A DNA stretch of 5,670 nt from Sulfuricella sp. (GCA_030696235.1 JAUYSN010000407.1:1-5670), one strand, 5' to 3'. Counted from the stretch's first letter, positions 1-4,033 are shown. A program made the numbers and translations. The notes: generated from the sequence alone by a model not told the origin.

Positions 1-2
1 AC

Positions 3-356
3 GACGCCGAGTTCGATGCGCTCTGGCAGGGTGCCCTGCACCTCACCCAGGCCCCCCATTTGCAGCGCTTCTTCGACCCTGCAAGCTATGTGAACGCCTG
101 GAAGGAAGTGCCCTACCGCACGGCGTCAGGGGAGAGCCGTCGTCTCGACCGGCTGGTCGAATTCGATGACAGTGTCTGGATACTGGATTTCAAGGCCGCC
201 GAACGGGCGGAGGAGGGGAATCTGGCGGCTTGTGCTGCGCCTTATCTGGGGATGATGAGGGAGTATAGGGTTGCTATGGAGGGGGTGTTTGCACCTAAGA
301 TAGTGCGGGCGGTGTTGGTGTTTGGAAATGGGTTGATGTTTGAGGTGATTAGTTAG
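3..356 (+). CDS. C-terminal nuclease domain of a RecB/AddA-like (UvrD-family) helicase-nuclease, 5' partial
   Basis: The frame is open from the left edge, so the gene begins outside the window; 117 residues and a TAG stop are visible. The residues fit a PD-(D/E)XK nuclease core of the kind found at the C-terminus of RecB and AddA. Motif I is the Glu of KEVPY (codon at 105-107), motif II the Asp of RRLDRLV (147-149), and motif III Asp and Lys of WILDFKAAE (186-194). In this family the domain cuts DNA during double-strand break processing and is normally preceded by a UvrD-like helicase. A C-terminal Y-x2-Q-x3-Y helix is expected; here the matching segment reads PYLGMMREY, with Met in the Gln position. 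The stop lies 40 bp from the end of the convergent minus-strand operon and no clear terminator separates them. The nuclease assignment is fairly secure. The helicase part is inferred from family architecture, and a stand-alone RecB-family nuclease remains possible. Confidence 0.72.
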   Translation, partial: DAEFDALWQGALHLTQAPHLQRFFDPASYVNAWKEVPYRTASGESRRLDRLVEFDDSVWILDFKAAERAEEGNLAACAAPYLGMMREYRVAMEGVFAPKIVRAVLVFGNGLMFEVIS

Positions 357-395
357 GGCTGATGTGTAGCCGTTTGAAGTGGTCGAATTGGATTA

Positions 396-563
396 TCAAA
401 GGGTCGAATGTTCGTCAGCAAATGAACCGAGTTGGGCGTTGAAATCATTCCAGGTTACGATTGTCGCTTCAACGGTTTTGGCTGCGGCGAAGTATTGTGG
501 ACGCTCGTGCTTCACAAAATCCGCCAGGAGCGACTCAGCGTCACCGGAAAGGTTGTTAGTCAT
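396..563 (-). CDS. Very small ORF, possible antitoxin tail or remnant
   Basis: This encodes 55 residues, starting at the ATG that overlaps the stop of the upstream short ORF by 8 bp (ATGACTAA), an arrangement typical of translational coupling. No strong ribosome binding site precedes it. The product is mostly helical and acidic and ends in WNDFNAQLGSFADEHSTL. That ending recalls the C-terminal tail of CcdA-type antitoxins, the part that neutralises the toxin; this is recognition by eye and is weak. No toxin gene follows it; the next gene is the convergent nuclease. A longer reading of the same frame from 629 includes RPLGSLKAQ just upstream of this ATG. That resembles the RGRP-containing linker of BrnA antitoxins, so the ORF may instead be the displaced C-terminal part of a frameshifted antitoxin whose N-terminus is the ORF at 556-726. 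It may be a real small protein or a decayed gene. Confidence 0.4.
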   Translation of the reverse strand: MTNNLSGDAESLLADFVKHERPQYFAAAKTVEATIVTWNDFNAQLGSFADEHSTL

Positions 564-726
564 CTCTTGTGCTTTCAGGCTTCCCAGTGGGCGTACCGGG
601 TGCGCGCTTGAATTGCGCCAGATCGGCATCGGTCAAGGGTTGTGCATCCGCGTCTTGCAGCGCGGCTGCGGTGATCGCCGCGTCCTCTGCCGGTGTCGGC
701 AACTTAATTTTGGTGTGTTTCGACAT
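556..726 (-). CDS. Short BrnA-like antitoxin N-terminal fragment
   Basis: This encodes 56 residues (MSKHTKIKLPTPAEDA to KPESTRDD). The ATG at 726 has a good Shine-Dalgarno sequence, AGAGGT at 740-735, 8 nt upstream. The N-terminus resembles the leader found before the DNA-binding part of many BrnA/DUF4415-type antitoxins: LPTPAEDAAI, then an Ala/Asp-rich stretch, then LTDADLAQF. The ribbon-helix-helix segment and the GWQTRMN signature, both present in the intact BrnA at 2441-2710, are absent because the frame stops early. The product is therefore probably truncated or a remnant. Its start lies inside the 3' end of the long ORF at 633-1565 (94 bp shared), and it overlaps the next short ORF by 8 bp, so it would be co-transcribed with both. 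No BrnT toxin lies upstream, where one is normally found. The frame is well supported by the ribosome binding site; function is inferred. Confidence 0.48.
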   Translation of the reverse strand: MSKHTKIKLPTPAEDAAITAAALQDADAQPLTDADLAQFKRAPGTPTGKPESTRDD

Positions 727-1565
727 GGTATTTGACCTCTCACAGGAAGCATAATTCCGAGCGGGAGCAGAGCTGCCTTTAGCGCTTGATAGGCGGGCTG
801 CGCGCCCGCAATTCCCTGAACGGCTGCGGACAGGACGTCGAGATATGCGCGTAGTTTTGTGCTGTTTGGATCAGCAGACCGGACGATTGCCGCTGCATCG
901 TCCGTAACCTCCTGTAGTTCCTTGCGCTGGGCTCCAAGCTGCTCTGCGGACGTCACGACCTCTCGCACTTGTCCAAGCGCTTCCAATAGCGCCTGTCGAT
1001 CCTCATCGGACAGACTTTGTACAATGTTCGCATTGGCGTTGGCGCCAGTTTGTACAGCACCGACGTTGCCGTAGAACGTATAGTTCTGGGACATTGAGCC
1101 TCCCTTTTTGGCGAGGGCTTCGCGTTGACGAAGCGATTCGACGTAAAGATCAATCTCCACATCGTGCTTCTTTCGCACTTTGTCTTGTGCTTCTGATATG
1201 GTCAAGCGCTCGCGTAGCTTGCCATCCTTGATGTGCTCCGCGAGCGCACCCGAAAGCTCGGATGCGAACTGCTCCAGATAACGCACGAACTGTTCTTTCA
1301 ACTCTGCGGCTAGATCGTCATGGAGAGGTGTGTCTAGGGTCTGGTGCACTCGCACGAGGCTCTCCCAAACGATAACTGCACGTATCTCGAGTTCTCGCGT
1401 GATCGCTTGATGAACATAAACTAAATAGCGACCGGACCCTAACTGCCCATTCTTCGCGAACTCGGCTCTAAGCGTCGAAATATCCAGCGGGAGCTGTTCT
1501 CGACGATCGGCTATCCTTGCGGAAACGAGCCTATAAACTAAGTCTGTGAAACGTGGATCAGCCAT
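633..1565 (-). CDS. Uncharacterised helical protein with a central GNVGAVQTG motif; out-of-frame C-terminal tail
   Basis: I do not recognise a named family. The ORF encodes 310 residues. Residues 1-155 look almost entirely helical and charged, with no membrane segment or signal peptide. Residues 160-183 hold a Gly/Asn/Thr-rich strand-like motif, NYTFYGNVGAVQTGANANAN. Similar linkers occur, as I recall, in several uncharacterised bacterial proteins, some of them defence-associated, where they may drive oligomerisation; this is unverified. Residues 184-272 return to helices (LSDEDRQALLEALGQV, then AYQALKAALLPLG). From residue 275 to 310 the composition changes abruptly to Arg/Cys/Pro-rich (CRNTPKLSCRHRQRTRRSPQ), which is the wrong frame of the downstream short gene. 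A TGA at 742-740 in the +1 frame suggests the natural protein ended near IMLP at residue 274. The start ATG at 1565 has no clear Shine-Dalgarno sequence, and a 12-bp dyad lies just upstream. The gene heads a minus-strand operon with two antitoxin-like fragments. It is probably cytoplasmic; function unknown. Confidence 0.75.
   Translation of the reverse strand: MADPRFTDLVYRLVSARIADRREQLPLDISTLRAEFAKNGQLGSGRYLVYVHQAITRELEIRAVIVWESLVRVHQTLDTPLHDDLAAELKEQFVRYLEQFASELSGALAEHIKDGKLRERLTISEAQDKVRKKHDVEIDLYVESLRQREALAKKGGSMSQNYTFYGNVGAVQTGANANANIVQSLSDEDRQALLEALGQVREVVTSAEQLGAQRKELQEVTDDAAAIVRSADPNSTKLRAYLDVLSAAVQGIAGAQPAYQALKAALLPLGIMLPVRGQIPCRNTPKLSCRHRQRTRRSPQPRCKTRMHNP
735..740 (-). promoter_or_regulatory. 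Ribosome binding site of the short BrnA-like ORF
   Basis: On the minus strand AGAGGT lies 8 nt before the ATG at 726. This supports translation of the short ORF rather than of the out-of-frame tail of the long upstream ORF. A TGA at 742-740, in the +1 frame of the long ORF, abuts this site and would give a compact gene junction if the upstream frame were restored. Confidence 0.55.
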
Positions 1566-1798
1566 GGTTATCTAAAGATAATGTCCAAAGTGATGTGTGC
1601 ACAGAACGGTATTTGATGGCAAGTAATGTGTATTCATTTAATGAGTTACGGGGGGCTCAAAGAGTTTTACGCCATCAGGTAATTTCTCAATGCTGGCTAT
1701 AGTCGGCCAATAAAATTGGGAACGTGACCAAGTTCATGCCCCGCCAGTTATGACAATGTGGTCACTATATGGGTTTGTTTGATTGGTTACAAGCGGTG
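1566..1798. other. Gene-free AT-richer spacer upstream of the unknown-protein operon
   Basis: No convincing coding frame is present. The stretch should hold the promoter of the minus-strand operon. An inverted pair gtgacca (1724-1730) and tggtcac (1759-1765), with a 28-bp spacer, is the only other structure I noticed. The base composition is visibly more AT-rich than the element to its right. Confidence 0.5.
1569..1580. promoter_or_regulatory. Operator-like dyad TATCTAAAGATA
   Basis: Five-base arms TATCT/AGATA surround AA, 3 bp upstream of the start codon of the unknown protein gene. A second perfect palindrome, TGTGCACA, lies at 1596-1603. Their position in the presumed promoter region of the minus-strand operon suits repressor binding or overlap with a -10 box. 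I could not find a convincing -35/-10 pair here, so this is only a candidate. Confidence 0.25.
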
Positions 1799-1826
1799 AC
1801 GGGTTTTGCGTGCGCTACGCGCGTAT

Positions 1827-1861
1827 GCTTAGATGCCGGGGGCTGTCCGGCAGCAGGTTAC
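1827..1861 (+). repeat. Left terminal inverted repeat of the palindromic element
   Basis: Thirty-five bases reading gcttagatgccgggggc and onward to ggttac match the reverse complement of 2362-2396 at 28 positions. Outside it a GCGC-TAC-GCGC mini-hairpin (1812-1822) mirrors GCGC-AGA-GCGC at 2401-2411, so homology continues beyond this core arm. Confidence 0.7.
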
Positions 1862-1893
1862 TTTATTTTGCATTGCCCAAAATACAAGTAACC
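1856..1893. repeat. Left GGTTAC hairpin
   Basis: Arm 1856-1870 (ggttactttattttg) pairs with 1878-1893 (caaaatacaagtaacc), leaving one bulged C at 1885: 15 base pairs with a 7-nt loop. It occupies the same place in the left unit as the hairpin at 2334-2367 in the right unit. Several stem pairs differ between the two while pairing is kept. Confidence 0.7.
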
Positions 1894-1934
1894 AAACAAA
1901 AGGGCACCCTGCCGCGCCGGCCCTGCGGGCTACC

Positions 1935-2054
1935 TTCGGTTTGACGGTCAAATTGGGCGGCGGCGCAACTCGCCCTAGTGGGGTGCACAACCCGCACCCC
2001 ACCGCGGAGCTCAGACAGTGCTCGCCTTCATCCCAATTTGCCCGTCAAACCGAA
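1935..2054. repeat. 23-bp inverted repeat enclosing the left module
   Basis: Arms are 1935-1957 (ttcggtttgacggtcaaa and onward) and 2032-2054, complementary at 22 of 23 positions, with 74 nt between them. The arms could extrude as a long stem with the conserved module at the tip. Confidence 0.8.
1955..2026 (+). repeat. 72-nt conserved module, left copy
   Basis: Its reverse complement matches 2202-2273 at 62 of 72 positions without gaps. It contains the hairpin gtggggtgc (1978-1986) and gcaccccac (1994-2002), 9 pairs with a 7-nt loop. Its edge nearest the core holds GAGC and GCTC around a 9-nt segment, a possible second small hairpin. The module is enclosed by a 23-bp inverted repeat (1935-1957 with 2032-2054, 22/23), which would make it the tip of a longer folded arm. 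Confidence 0.8.
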
Positions 2055-2110
2055 GCGGCGCAGAAGGGGAGTTTGGGTCTTGTGGGCGGAGCCCGGTATT
2101 GTTTTAGATG

Positions 2111-2129
2111 CCCTCCCCGCCGGGGAGGG
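2111..2129. repeat. GC-rich hairpin in the element core
   Basis: Arms ccctcccc (2111-2118) and ggggaggg (2122-2129) pair perfectly around a 3-nt loop. It lies near the middle of the core between the two inverted units. There is no T-run immediately after it on either strand. Confidence 0.5.
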
Positions 2130-2201
2130 TTGGGTGGGGAGGTTCGGTTTTTCGGTCCCCTTGATCCACCGCCGAGCAGCACAGCCGGGCCGGGGGATTT
2201 C

Positions 2202-2273
2202 GGCGAGCACTGTCTGAGCTCCGCGGCAGGGCACGGTTTGTGTGCCCTGCTAGGGCGAGTTGCGCAGCCGCCC
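2202..2273 (-). repeat. 72-nt conserved module, right copy
   Basis: This is the inverted copy of 1955-2026. The hairpin here is gcagggcac (2226-2234) with gtgccctgc (2242-2250), 9 pairs and a 7-nt loop. Compared with the left copy, four stem pairs have changed and each change is matched on the other arm. Outside the stem only two bases differ: one in the loop and one near the end. A flanking pair agccgggc (2183-2190) and gcccggct (2270-2277) encloses the module, as the 23-bp repeat does for the left copy, although the sequence differs. Confidence 0.8.
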
Positions 2274-2333
2274 GGCTCGGCGAGCAGCGCAGGGAACCCC
2301 GTTAGGGGCGGTGGATGGGAGTCGCCTTCTTTG

Positions 2334-2367
2334 GGTTACCTTTCTTGGCGAAGCAAGAAAGGTAACC
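2334..2367. repeat. Right GGTTAC hairpin
   Basis: Arm 2334-2346 (ggttacctttctt) pairs perfectly with 2355-2367 (aagaaaggtaacc). One further G-C pair closes a gcgaag loop, giving 14 pairs. A run of T does not follow on either strand, so it does not look like an intrinsic terminator. It is the counterpart of the hairpin at 1856-1893. Confidence 0.75.
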
Positions 2368-2396
2368 AGCCGCCGGGCTGCCCCCGGTACCTAAAC
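2362..2396 (-). repeat. Right terminal inverted repeat of the palindromic element
   Basis: This is the inverted partner of 1827-1861 (28/35 matches, counted by eye). It includes gcccccgg and the closing GTAACC of the adjacent hairpin. No target-site duplication is obvious outside either arm, because weak homology between the two flanks continues outward to about 1799 and 2423. Confidence 0.7.
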
Positions 2397-2440
2397 AACC
2401 GCGCAGAGCGCGTCAAATCCAGTTATCCCAAAGAGAAGAA

Positions 2441-2710
2441 TCAAGCGGTAGAGTGCGATTTTAGCCAATCCCGCAGTGCATCGTTCATGCGGGTTTGCCA
2501 GCCTCGACCGCTGGCCTTGAAAGCTTCGATGATGTCCGGGTCAAGCCGCAGCTTGATCGGGGTTTTGGTTACCTCGGCCTTGGGGCGACCACGACGTAGC
2601 AGCTTTTCGCCTTCGTACAGATCGGCACGCTGGAACCATGCATCAGTCAATTCCGGTGCTTCGTCCGGGTTAATCAAGGTGCTGGGCGTAACGGGTTTTT
2701 TCGCGCTCAT
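2441..2710 (-). CDS. brnA: BrnA antitoxin, ribbon-helix-helix type
   Basis: An 89-residue antitoxin that binds and neutralises BrnT and, in the characterised Brucella system, represses the operon. Residues 1-40 form the toxin-facing leader, including STLINPDEAPELTDAWF. RRGRPKAE (39-46) is the usual linker. Residues 50-88 make the ribbon-helix-helix DNA-binding part: strand PIKLRLDPD, then helix IIEAFKASG, then the BrnA signature GRGWQTRMNDALRDWL. I chose the ATG at 2710 rather than 2716 because GAGG at 2721-2718 is 7 nt from the former but only 1 nt from the latter. The gene overlaps the end of brnT by 41 bp, an unusually long overlap for this pair that implies coupled translation. Length is normal and nothing is missing. 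Family assignment is secure; DNA binding at its own promoter is inferred from relatives. Confidence 0.9.
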   Translation of the reverse strand: MSAKKPVTPSTLINPDEAPELTDAWFQRADLYEGEKLLRRGRPKAEVTKTPIKLRLDPDIIEAFKASGRGWQTRMNDALRDWLKSHSTA

Positions 2711-2942
2711 TGGCATACCTCATCGAAATAATGCGGCGAACCTCGCCACGGGGTGTCCAGATCAGCACCACTATCCGATCGACTAACTTGCCGACAGAGA
2801 TGAAGCGCTGCTCGCCATAATCGGCTCGATCATCCGCCAGGGTGAAATGCTTGCCGGAAAATATTTTGGGGGCATCGGCAAAATCCAGGCCGCGATCGAT
2901 CAGGGTTTGCTCGCGTTTGGCAGAATCGAACTCGATCAACAT
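2670..2942 (-). CDS. brnT: BrnT ribonuclease toxin
   Basis: A 90-residue toxin of the BrnT family (RelE-like fold), a ribonuclease that halts growth when BrnA is lost. The sequence follows the family pattern from end to end. The N-terminus is IEFDSAKREQTLIDRGLDF, where many relatives have a KHG motif and this one has DRG. Then come the acidic segment LADDRADYGEQRF, the strand pair ISVGKLVDRIVVLIWTPRG and the conserved C-terminal RRIISMRYANEREK. Length is typical. The ATG at 2942 fits the family start. A promoter candidate ends only 6 bp before it, so the message may be nearly leaderless, and no Shine-Dalgarno sequence at ideal spacing is seen. Toxin precedes antitoxin, the usual brnTA order. 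The toxin appears intact. Confidence 0.9.
   Translation of the reverse strand: MLIEFDSAKREQTLIDRGLDFADAPKIFSGKHFTLADDRADYGEQRFISVGKLVDRIVVLIWTPRGEVRRIISMRYANEREKTRYAQHLD
2717..2721 (-). promoter_or_regulatory. Ribosome binding site of brnA
   Basis: GAGGT on the minus strand lies inside the brnT coding region. It is 7 nt before the ATG at 2710 but only 1 nt from the alternative ATG at 2716, so it decides the start in favour of MSAKKP. Confidence 0.6.
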
Positions 2943-2948
2943 GTATTA

Positions 2949-2976
2949 ATTGTACCCCCTGTAATTAGGAAGGCAA
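2949..2976 (-). promoter_or_regulatory. Candidate sigma-70 promoter of brnTA
   Basis: On the minus strand -35 TTGCCT (2976-2971) and -10 TACAAT (2954-2949) are separated by 16 bp. These match consensus at 4/6 and 5/6. Transcription would begin close to the brnT ATG. Arms TAATT and AATTA flank the GGGGG stretch inside the promoter and could be an autoregulatory operator for BrnA, since brnTA operons are known to be repressed by their own products. Operator identity is inferred. Confidence 0.5.
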
Positions 2977-3012
2977 GAATATTTATTCAAAAAACAGCAG
3001 GGTCTTGGGAAG

Positions 3013-3513
3013 TCAGAGCAGCTCGATAGTTGCCATTGCTGCTGGATTCTCCTGCCAGCTTTCCAGCTTCTTCCTCATCCGCTTGTAATGTGACCCGCGC
3101 CAGTAGACCCTGTTGCAGGCAGAACAGACCAGCAGCTCTCTTTTAGGCTGGCGGGCGTCCTCCGGTACTCGCAGGGCGTGTTCCGGGGTGGCGGGCTGGA
3201 GCGGGGTGTTATCCATCAGGCAGCGGGTGAAGGCATGGCTGAGCCAGTCGATGTCGAATTGTCCGCTCAGGACTGCTGCCTGGAGGTCGAGCGAGCCGAA
3301 GGGGAGCTGGATGACGCGGCCTTTGGCGGCTTTGTGTTCGGTGATTTTGCGGTCGGCGGTGAGCAGCCAGCGGCCTTCGTCGATTGCTTCGCGCAGGATT
3401 TCCGCGTCGGTTGCGGACTCGATAGCGAGGGTGGTATCCAGGCCGGCGGCGCGCAGGTAGCGGGCTAGGCGCGCCAGCATCACGTCGCACAGGAAGCGGG
3501 GAGCAGATTCCAT
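3013..3513 (-). CDS. Mut7-C type PIN-like RNase domain protein with zinc ribbon
   Basis: A 166-residue protein of the Mut7-C family (a PIN-like RNase fold followed by a zinc ribbon). N-terminal hallmarks are RFLCDVMLARLARYLRAAG (6-24), with the first acidic residue D10, then ATDAEIL (34-40) and LLTADRKI (50-57), which carry the other acidic residues expected in the active site. The C-terminal ribbon has CSACNRVYWRGSHYKRM (130-146), typical of the family. The first knuckle reads RCLMDN (97-102), where relatives usually have C-x2-C; Cys98 is present but the second ligand is Asp101. The ORF is full length and starts at the ATG at 3513, though no clear ribosome binding site is visible. It diverges from the exported-protein gene at 3579 and ends about 70 bp before brnT on the same strand, without a clear terminator. 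The natural substrate of bacterial members is poorly known. Confidence 0.85.
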   Translation of the reverse strand: MESAPRFLCDVMLARLARYLRAAGLDTTLAIESATDAEILREAIDEGRWLLTADRKITEHKAAKGRVIQLPFGSLDLQAAVLSGQFDIDWLSHAFTRCLMDNTPLQPATPEHALRVPEDARQPKRELLVCSACNRVYWRGSHYKRMRKKLESWQENPAAMATIELL

Positions 3514-3578
3514 AAGACTATCTATAATAAATCAAAAGGGGGTTGTTCACTTTTATCTTGCATAGAAGGAGAAGCACT
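3514..3578. promoter_or_regulatory. Divergent promoter region
   Basis: A 65-bp AT-rich gap separates the two divergent genes. A perfect TATAAT (3523-3528) on the plus strand could serve the exported-protein gene, but its -35 partner is poor. The overlapping TATTAT on the minus strand could serve the RNase gene and would give a very short leader. AAGGAG at 3566-3571 is a strong ribosome binding site, 7 nt before the ATG at 3579. Confidence 0.35.
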
Positions 3579-3983
3579 ATGTCCAAAAAATTATGGTTGT
3601 TGCCGCTGGCTGTGGGGATGATGTCCATGTCACCGCTGGTTGTCGGCCAGGATCAAACGCGCCAGCAGGACCAGGTTCGTACTCAGGACCAGGAGCAGGT
3701 ATATGGCTCGCAGTTGATGACCCAGGAAGAACGCACGGCTTACCGCACCAAAATGCGCGCGGCAAAAACCCAGGAAGAGCGTGAAAGAATCCGCGCCGAA
3801 CATCACGAGCAGATGAAGGTGCGTGCCAAGGAGCGAGGCGTTACCCTGCCGGATGCGCCTCCGGCGAGGGGCGGAGGTATGGGTCCCGGGGGTGGAATGG
3901 GTCCTGGAGGCGGCATGGGCCCAGGAGGTGGTGGCATGGGTCCCGGCGGCGGAATGGGTGGCGGTTCCAGAGGGCGCTACTGA
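3579..3983 (+). CDS. Small exported protein with charged helical region and Gly-Gly-Gly-Met-Gly-Pro repeats
   Basis: A 134-residue protein. I chose the ATG at 3579 over the in-frame ATG at 3543 because AAGGAG sits 7 nt before it and the product then begins with a standard Sec signal: MSKK, hydrophobic LWLLPLAVGMM, then SMSPLVVG, with likely cleavage before QDQ. Residues 24-45 are rich in Gln, Asp and Arg with repeated QDQ. Residues 46-95 are a highly charged helix, LMTQEERTAYRTKMRAAKT and EERERIRAEHHEQMKVRAKE. Similar helical proteins are, as I recall, common unnamed periplasmic proteins in betaproteobacteria, and the LTxxER-like start faintly recalls Spy/CpxP proteins. Residues 98-130 are low-complexity GGGMGP units. 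The two His and several Met could bind metal, but that is speculation. It is probably monocistronic. Export is well supported; function unknown. Confidence 0.8.
   Translation: MSKKLWLLPLAVGMMSMSPLVVGQDQTRQQDQVRTQDQEQVYGSQLMTQEERTAYRTKMRAAKTQEERERIRAEHHEQMKVRAKERGVTLPDAPPARGGGMGPGGGMGPGGGMGPGGGGMGPGGGMGGGSRGRY
3870..3968 (+). repeat. Tandem Gly/Met/Pro-coding repeat
   Basis: About five degenerate units of 18-21 bp encode GGGMGP at the C-terminus of the exported protein. Synonymous variation among units (ggtcccggg, ggtcctgga, ggcccagga) shows they are old rather than freshly expanded, apart from one unit with an extra Gly. Confidence 0.75.
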
Positions 3984-4010
3984 TTTATTGAGGTGATCCC
4001 TTCCGACTTT

Positions 4011-4033
4011 CCTTCCTCCGTCGAGGGGGAAGG
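4011..4033. other. Imperfect hairpin after the exported-protein gene
   Basis: ccttcctcc (4011-4019) pairs with gggggaagg (4025-4033) with one G-U pair and a 5-nt loop, 28 bp after the stop. No T-run follows on the plus strand, so termination activity is doubtful. Confidence 0.3.

Larger units (their letters stand above)
1799..2423. repeat. Large palindromic, hairpin-rich repeat element
   Basis: The element consists of two divergent units in inverted orientation. The left runs inward from about 1799 to 2026, the right from about 2423 to 2202, around a core at 2027-2201. Aligning the left unit with the reverse complement of the right gives 8/10 matches at the outer edge (1799-1808 and 2414-2423), 28/35 over 1827-1861 and 2362-2396, and 62/72 over 1955-2026 and 2202-2273. 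Both units carry the same order of hairpins: a GCGC hairpin, a GGTTAC hairpin, then a 9-bp hairpin inside the conserved 72-nt module. No transposase or other gene is present. Frames that stay open through it change composition at the hairpins and look spurious. From memory, similar GGTTAC-hairpin intergenic repeats occur in many proteobacteria and are often mis-annotated as short proteins; I cannot verify that here. It could be a MITE-like mobile element, a structured RNA, or a recombination or fold-back structure. Confidence 0.8.

Noticed and set aside
379..735. 118-residue frame on the plus strand opposite the short antitoxin-like ORFs
   Set aside because: No ribosome binding site, Cys/Arg-rich composition and no domain. 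The minus-strand ORFs have better start signals and family resemblance, though those too are uncertain.
2334..2367. GGTTAC hairpin as an intrinsic terminator for brnTA
   Set aside because: The stem is strong but no U-run follows on either strand, and its mirrored copy at the other end shows it belongs to the repeat element.
1799..2423. CRISPR array or integron attC site
   Set aside because: There are only two inverted copies and no regularly spaced direct repeats, and no attC-type GTTRRRY core was found at the right places.
1833..2786. 317-residue open frame on the plus strand across the repeat element and antisense to brnTA
   Set aside because: It begins inside the palindromic element, its composition follows GC-rich hairpins, and its 3' part is the reverse strand of the convincing brnA and brnT genes. 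No ribosome binding site or recognisable domain.
3543..3578. Upstream in-frame ATG for the exported protein (12 extra residues)
   Set aside because: The extra residues FTFILHRRRST would spoil the signal peptide, and the strong AAGGAG site is placed for the ATG at 3579.
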